NCBI GenBank assembly: GCA_036504535.1
Contig: DASXUY010000057.1
Span: forward strand, 40,556 to 104,555
Origin: JARLGU01 sp036504535
Lineage (GTDB): Bacteria; Armatimonadota; Armatimonadia; Armatimonadales; Capsulimonadaceae
Length of the DNA: 64,000 nt
Direction: 5' to 3'
Shown here: in pieces, positions 60,858-64,000 of the stretch
Numbering within the stretch: position 1 is the first letter of the stretch
How the letters are laid out: each line of letters starts with the position of its first letter
Program-made: the position numbers and the translations under genes
The notes under the pieces: model-generated
Databases searched by the model: none
What the model was told of the DNA's origin: nothing
The model's input: the letters and a program-made list of their open reading frames with translations, nothing else

Positions 60858-61718
60858 ATGAGCGGTATGCCTGCCGATGCCAATGAGCAACAATTACCTG
60901 TCGTTCCTCCGGGAGCGAGCCTTCGCGCAGACATCGTCTACGCGCCCCGCGCGGACGGTGACGATGTCAGGCTTGACCTTTATCTACCGCCCGTCTCGAC
61001 CCCAAAGCCGACAATCATCTGGTTCCACGGAGGCGGGTGGGCCACGGGTAGCCGCAAGGAGTGGGTTCATCCGCTCTTCCTAGTCGATCACGGCTTCGCG
61101 GTCGCCAGTATCGAGTACCGGTTCAGCGACCGCGCCACGTTCCCAGCCCAGCTGCTCGACTGCAAGGCCGCAATTCGCTACCTTCGCTCCAACGCCGCCC
61201 TGTTCGGGCTGGATCCAAAGAAGTTCGTAGCAATGGGCGAATCTGCAGGCGGTCACCTCGCCCTCCTGGTAGCAACAACTGGTGACGACCCAACGTACGC
61301 GGATCATGGTGCCCCGTCGACAAGCGATGCAGTCCAGGCGGTGATCGACGTATGCGGCCCCACCGATTTAACAACAACACCTGACACCGGCCCGTACGAT
61401 TCGGCCCCTTACTACATCGAGAAGCTTCTTGGAAACCGCCCCAGCCTGTGTCCCGATTTAGCTCGTCTGGCCAGTCCCGTCTTCCACACTTCCGCGAGGA
61501 CCCCGCCTGCTTTTATCATGCATGCCACCGGGGATCCGATATGCCCGATATCGCAAAGCCTAGAGCTTCACGATGCCCTACGCAACTCTGGCGTACCATG
61601 CGAGTTCGTAGCAATTCCAATCGATGCCCATGTGGGTCCATTCTTCTGGACTGAAGAGCGTCGGAGGCAGATGCTGGATTTCTTACACGTCGTATTGCGA
61701 ATATCGCCGCAGACATAA
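60858..61718 (+). CDS. Alpha/beta hydrolase (carboxylesterase, BD-FAE/HSL-like)
   Basis: 286 residues from ATG 60858. Oxyanion motif IIWFHGGGWATG, nucleophile Ser in MGESAGGHLALL, Asp in HATGDPICPI and His in IDAHVGPFFW; a complete triad. No signal peptide. It begins 36 bp downstream of the insertion sequence's right end, so its native promoter may have been separated from it or replaced by one in the element. Substrate is likely a short-chain ester, possibly acetylated sugar. Confidence 0.88.
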   Translation: MSGMPADANEQQLPVVPPGASLRADIVYAPRADGDDVRLDLYLPPVSTPKPTIIWFHGGGWATGSRKEWVHPLFLVDHGFAVASIEYRFSDRATFPAQLLDCKAAIRYLRSNAALFGLDPKKFVAMGESAGGHLALLVATTGDDPTYADHGAPSTSDAVQAVIDVCGPTDLTTTPDTGPYDSAPYYIEKLLGNRPSLCPDLARLASPVFHTSARTPPAFIMHATGDPICPISQSLELHDALRNSGVPCEFVAIPIDAHVGPFFWTEERRRQMLDFLHVVLRISPQT

Positions 61719-61844
61719 CTCCAGTCCTCATCACGTGGCGGTTGACAACCGCCAATGGTCGGCGTCCGGATCACAATCCCTCGGCTCAAATCGAGTACTC
61801 TGCGGCTAGGCGAAGGCACAGCGTCTCGCTGGGCTAGGTATAAG
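61719..61844. other. Short gap after hydrolase
   Basis: 126 nt before the duplicated segment. Nothing recognisable. Confidence 0.4.
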
Positions 61845-62520
61845 CCCACCGCCACAACTCCGAACGAACCCAGCCTCGTAGGGAGTTTCCAAAGCACCGT
61901 TTCGGTACTTGAGATCAAATCACTACAGGTTGAATTGGAAACGCCCTACTAAGGACTGCCCCGCAGAAGCCGGCACCACTTGTTCGCGCCGTAGAAGCCG
62001 CAAAACATACCGTCACCAATCCACCCCATCATCCCAATCGTGGCGTATCGCCGCCTTTTCCTAGTCCGCGAAGGTGGCCGATCTGTACTTCACAGCCGTG
62101 GCTTTAGCCGCCTGGGTCCCCCAAAAATTTGTCGCCAACCCTCGCCACGGAGCGGCACCTTCGCGTGAGCGGCTGCGGTCGGCATGCCGCTCACAAACAT
62201 TACGGCGCGCCGGGCAATCCCTACGTGCATCCGCTGAAGCGGTGCCTGTGAAAACCAGATCGCCCTCCGGGCTAATAGAGGTCATCCCACCGCCACAACT
62301 CCGAACGAACCCAGCCCTGGGGACTGGCCCGCAGAAGGTGGCACCACTTGTTCGCTCCGTAAAAGCCGCAAAACATGCCGTCACCAATCCACCCCATCAT
62401 CCCAATCGTGGCGTCATGCCGCTGTTTGGGGCCGCCTTCGAGGAGACGGTCGCCGAAATTTGCCGCCAACCCTCGCCACGGAGCGGCACCTCCGCGTGAG
62501 CGGCTGCGGTCGCCATGCCA
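61845..62520. repeat. Imperfect tandem duplication of a noncoding segment
   Basis: The first unit (61845-62285) and second unit (62286-62520) both run from CCCACCGCCACAACTCCG through CACCACTTGTTCGC, CCGTCACCAATCCACCCC and ATCCCAATCGTGGCG to CGCCACGGAGCGGCACC and GCGTGAGCGGCTGCGGTC. The first unit is longer because it carries a 72-bp inverted-repeat element and additional sequence. A third partial copy lies at 63571-63716. Frames in this region have no coding features. Confidence 0.85.
61878..61949. mobile_element. 72-bp MITE-like element, copy 1
   Basis: Ends GTAGGGAGTTTCCAA and TTGGAAACGCCCTAC, 15-bp inverted repeats with one mismatch. Internal GCACCG-TTT-CGGTAC. Absent from the otherwise matching place in the second tandem unit (after CAGCC near 62315). 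Identical apart from two bases to 63603-63674. Confidence 0.75.
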
Positions 62521-63501
62521 CTATCTGGATACGCAACGACAAGAACCCAAATCCAATGGTTGCCTCAATTTTGGTACACACCCTCGCCAGCTACATCAAG
62601 GATTGTGGAAAGATTTGCCGAAATTACCACGGTGCCACCCGACCAGCAACGAGTTATAAAAGCCGAGAATACACCAGCTCTCGATGCGGCGAGTCACGTG
62701 ATCCTGCCTTCGTTTTCCGGTTACCATTACACAGTGGTAGATCGAATCGCCAACTTCCCGGAGCATGTTCACTACAACCATGAAGTGCTTTATGTGGAGG
62801 AGGGTGTTTACCGATGCCGCCTCAACGATGTGGAGATCGAAGTTCCACAAGGTGGCGTTGTTGTCGTTAAACCACTTGACCGCCACGCCGATTGGTTCGC
62901 ACCCCCTCTACGTTGCGTCGCGGTCACATTCGCCCTTCGCCATCCTGCCACGCCTGAGCGCGGCCTCTCCCTCTTCGCCGACCCTATCCGCCCCGAGCAG
63001 CAGGTAGCGCTCATGGACCGCGCCTCGATTGTGCCGCTCATCGCACGCATGCTGAGCGAGACGCAGATAAACGACGACGTCAGCCCCATGGTCGGTGATG
63101 CGCTCCTTCGCGAGTTCTTCTGGCGGATGGTAAGGGCGTTTGGACCCGACACCATAGCGCCTGCGTTCACGCGGTCATCCGCCGAGCAGGGTTGGCGCCT
63201 CAAACTCCGCCAGCTCTTCCGCGCTCACCGCGACAAAGCGTCCGCCGTCGCCGACCTCGCCGCCGACCTGGGTGTCAGCGAACGCACCCTCACTCAGCGC
63301 TGCCAGGAGATCCTCGGCGAATCGCCGTCACACGCCCTGATGAACTACAAGCTGGCCGAGGCGCACGCAATGGTCACGCAGACTGAGATGACCGTTCAGC
63401 AGATCAGCTACAACCTTGGCTTCGCGAACCCCTACCACTTCTCGACCGCCTTCAAGCGCCGTTTCGGCGTCTCGCCAGCTCACCTGCGCGAAAAAGCCTA
63501 A
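62515..63501 (+). CDS. AraC-family transcriptional regulator
   Basis: Up to 328 residues; the start is uncertain. ATG 62515 lies inside the duplicated noncoding segment, so translation may begin at a later GTG (for example 62605 or 62638). From about residue 55 there is a cupin effector domain (PSFSGYHYTVVDRIANFPEHVHYNHEVLYVEEG; EIEVPQGGVVVVKP) and at the end two HTH units (ASAVADLAADLGVSERTLTQRC; MTVQQISYNLGFANPYHFSTAFKRRFGVSPAHLR). It probably senses a sugar and controls the gene starting at 63983 or others nearby. Confidence 0.88.
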   Translation: MPLSGYATTRTQIQWLPQFWYTPSPATSRIVERFAEITTVPPDQQRVIKAENTPALDAASHVILPSFSGYHYTVVDRIANFPEHVHYNHEVLYVEEGVYRCRLNDVEIEVPQGGVVVVKPLDRHADWFAPPLRCVAVTFALRHPATPERGLSLFADPIRPEQQVALMDRASIVPLIARMLSETQINDDVSPMVGDALLREFFWRMVRAFGPDTIAPAFTRSSAEQGWRLKLRQLFRAHRDKASAVADLAADLGVSERTLTQRCQEILGESPSHALMNYKLAEAHAMVTQTEMTVQQISYNLGFANPYHFSTAFKRRFGVSPAHLREKA

Positions 63502-63570
63502 AGCCAAGAATACCTTTCCCACCAACCCTCAGGGCGTTCCCGGCCCCTCCTAAAAAGCGAAAGTACCGGC

Positions 63571-63716
63571 CCACCGCCACCATTCCGAACGAACCCAGCC
63601 TCGTAGGGAGTTTCCAAAGTACCGTTTCGGTACTTGAGATCAAATCGCTACAGGTTGAATTGGAAACGCCCTACTAAGGACTGCCCCGAAGAAGGCGGCA
63701 CCACTTGTTCGCGAAG
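63571..63716. repeat. Partial third copy of the noncoding segment
   Basis: CCACCGCCACCATTCCGAAC ... CACCACTTGTTCGCGAAG matches the start of the 61845 unit and contains the second copy of the 72-bp element. With the tandem pair it brackets the AraC gene. Confidence 0.8.
63603..63674. mobile_element. 72-bp MITE-like element, copy 2
   Basis: Same ends as copy 1. The internal hairpin AAGTACCG-TTT-CGGTACTT is perfect here. Confidence 0.75.
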
Positions 63717-63845
63717 CCACAAAATCTTGCGAGTCTTCGCCTCAGACCAACGAGACATAATCGAACAGTCTCTTTGTGGATTTTTCCATTTTCCGTACCA
63801 ATTCCGATGACGGAAGACCCGGTCCACCCCCTGCGGAATCCCTGT

Positions 63846-63895
63846 GGGTCGGAGACCCTATCTTCAATAACTAGCCACGTACTTCAGGGGCTGTG
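63846..63895. repeat. Two-hairpin REP-like element
   Basis: GGGTC-GGA-GACCC and GCCACG-TACTTCAGG-GGCTGTG; the second hairpin is degraded. Same design as 22489-22538 and the array at 33875. Confidence 0.8.
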
Positions 63896-63982
63896 AAAGA
63901 ATTCTGCAATCATTCGCAAGATAGGAGGATGTGGTGCTTCTAGGTCGAATTTAGTAGTTAGATTCGATCTAAGGAGCCTTTG

Positions 63983-64000
63983 ATGCAGTATCGCGACTAT
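63983..64000 (+). CDS. Start of a further gene (cut by window edge)
   Basis: AAGGAG lies 6 nt before ATG 63983, followed by codons for M-Q-Y-R-D-Y to the window end. Such an N-terminus is common in aldo/keto reductases, but six residues cannot establish this. An inverted repeat TCGAAT ... ATTCGA (63943-63966) lies just upstream and could be an operator for the adjacent AraC regulator. Confidence 0.4.

Noticed and set aside
61719..62499. Genes in the duplicated segment
   Set aside because: The frames read through repeat copies and differ between copies by frame-breaking insertions, as expected for noncoding DNA.

Overview
The window is a chromosomal segment of a GC-rich, saccharolytic bacterium. 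Two type IV pilin-like DUF1559 proteins, several clan GH-A-like glycosidases, a cyclic beta-glucan synthase and an actinobacterial-style CysO/Mec/CysM set point most naturally to Armatimonadota. That is an inference from gene content; the window has no rRNA or other phylogenetic marker. Promoters are unusually easy to read: TTGACA-like and TATAAT-like hexamers 17-18 bp apart precede many transcription units, often with a palindromic operator beside them.

Layout. 1-6 kb (minus strand): an MFS transporter with a HEAT-repeat tail (cut by the window edge), endonuclease IV, and a cysteine/sulfur-transfer operon (zinc-binding mini-protein, CysA-type thiosulfate sulfurtransferase, CysM, JAMM protease, CysO-like carrier). 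6-13 kb (plus): an autoregulated GntR-LacI hybrid regulator, a heparinase II/III-like lyase, a DUF1559 pseudopilin and a secreted glycosidase. 13-14.5 kb: a hairpin-rich leader before a predicted tandem ribbon-helix-helix protein, then a PIN toxin-antitoxin pair. 14.5-23.4 kb (minus): a sugar-acid type catabolic cluster (FAH hydrolase, cyclase, three SDRs, 2-hydroxyacid dehydrogenase, zinc alcohol dehydrogenase, mutarotase-like protein, FadR-type regulator), interspersed with palindromic repeats. 24-32 kb (minus): a secreted jelly-roll protein, an arsenic operon (ArsR, DUF6428, ACR3, metallophosphoesterase), a uroporphyrinogen-decarboxylase-like protein and a GH2 beta-mannosidase. 32-34.4 kb: an orphan Vsr endonuclease, a membrane protein and a four-copy hairpin array.

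34.4-45 kb: a polysaccharide-degradation block with a TIM-barrel glycosidase, a pseudopilin, a GH29 fucosidase, a LacI regulator sharing an operator with the pseudopilin promoter, a large secreted glycosidase, a DUF2264 protein and an acetylxylan-esterase-like hydrolase. 45.6-54.9 kb: a single 3083-residue NdvB-type cyclic beta-1,2-glucan synthase. 55-58.5 kb: glpD-glpQ and a SorC-family regulator with matching operator sequences. 58.6-60.8 kb: tRNA-Arg(GCG) and an insertion sequence with doubled terminal repeats. 60.8-64 kb: an alpha/beta hydrolase, a duplicated noncoding segment carrying a 72-bp MITE-like element, an AraC regulator, and the first codons of a further gene.

The genes together describe uptake and breakdown of plant- or microbe-derived polysaccharides: fucoside, mannoside and uronate-type linkages and acetyl groups. 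Local regulators (GntR-LacI, FadR, LacI, SorC, AraC) each sit beside their probable targets. The most unusual material is noncoding: several families of hairpin-forming repeats, a structured leader and a small inverted-repeat element.
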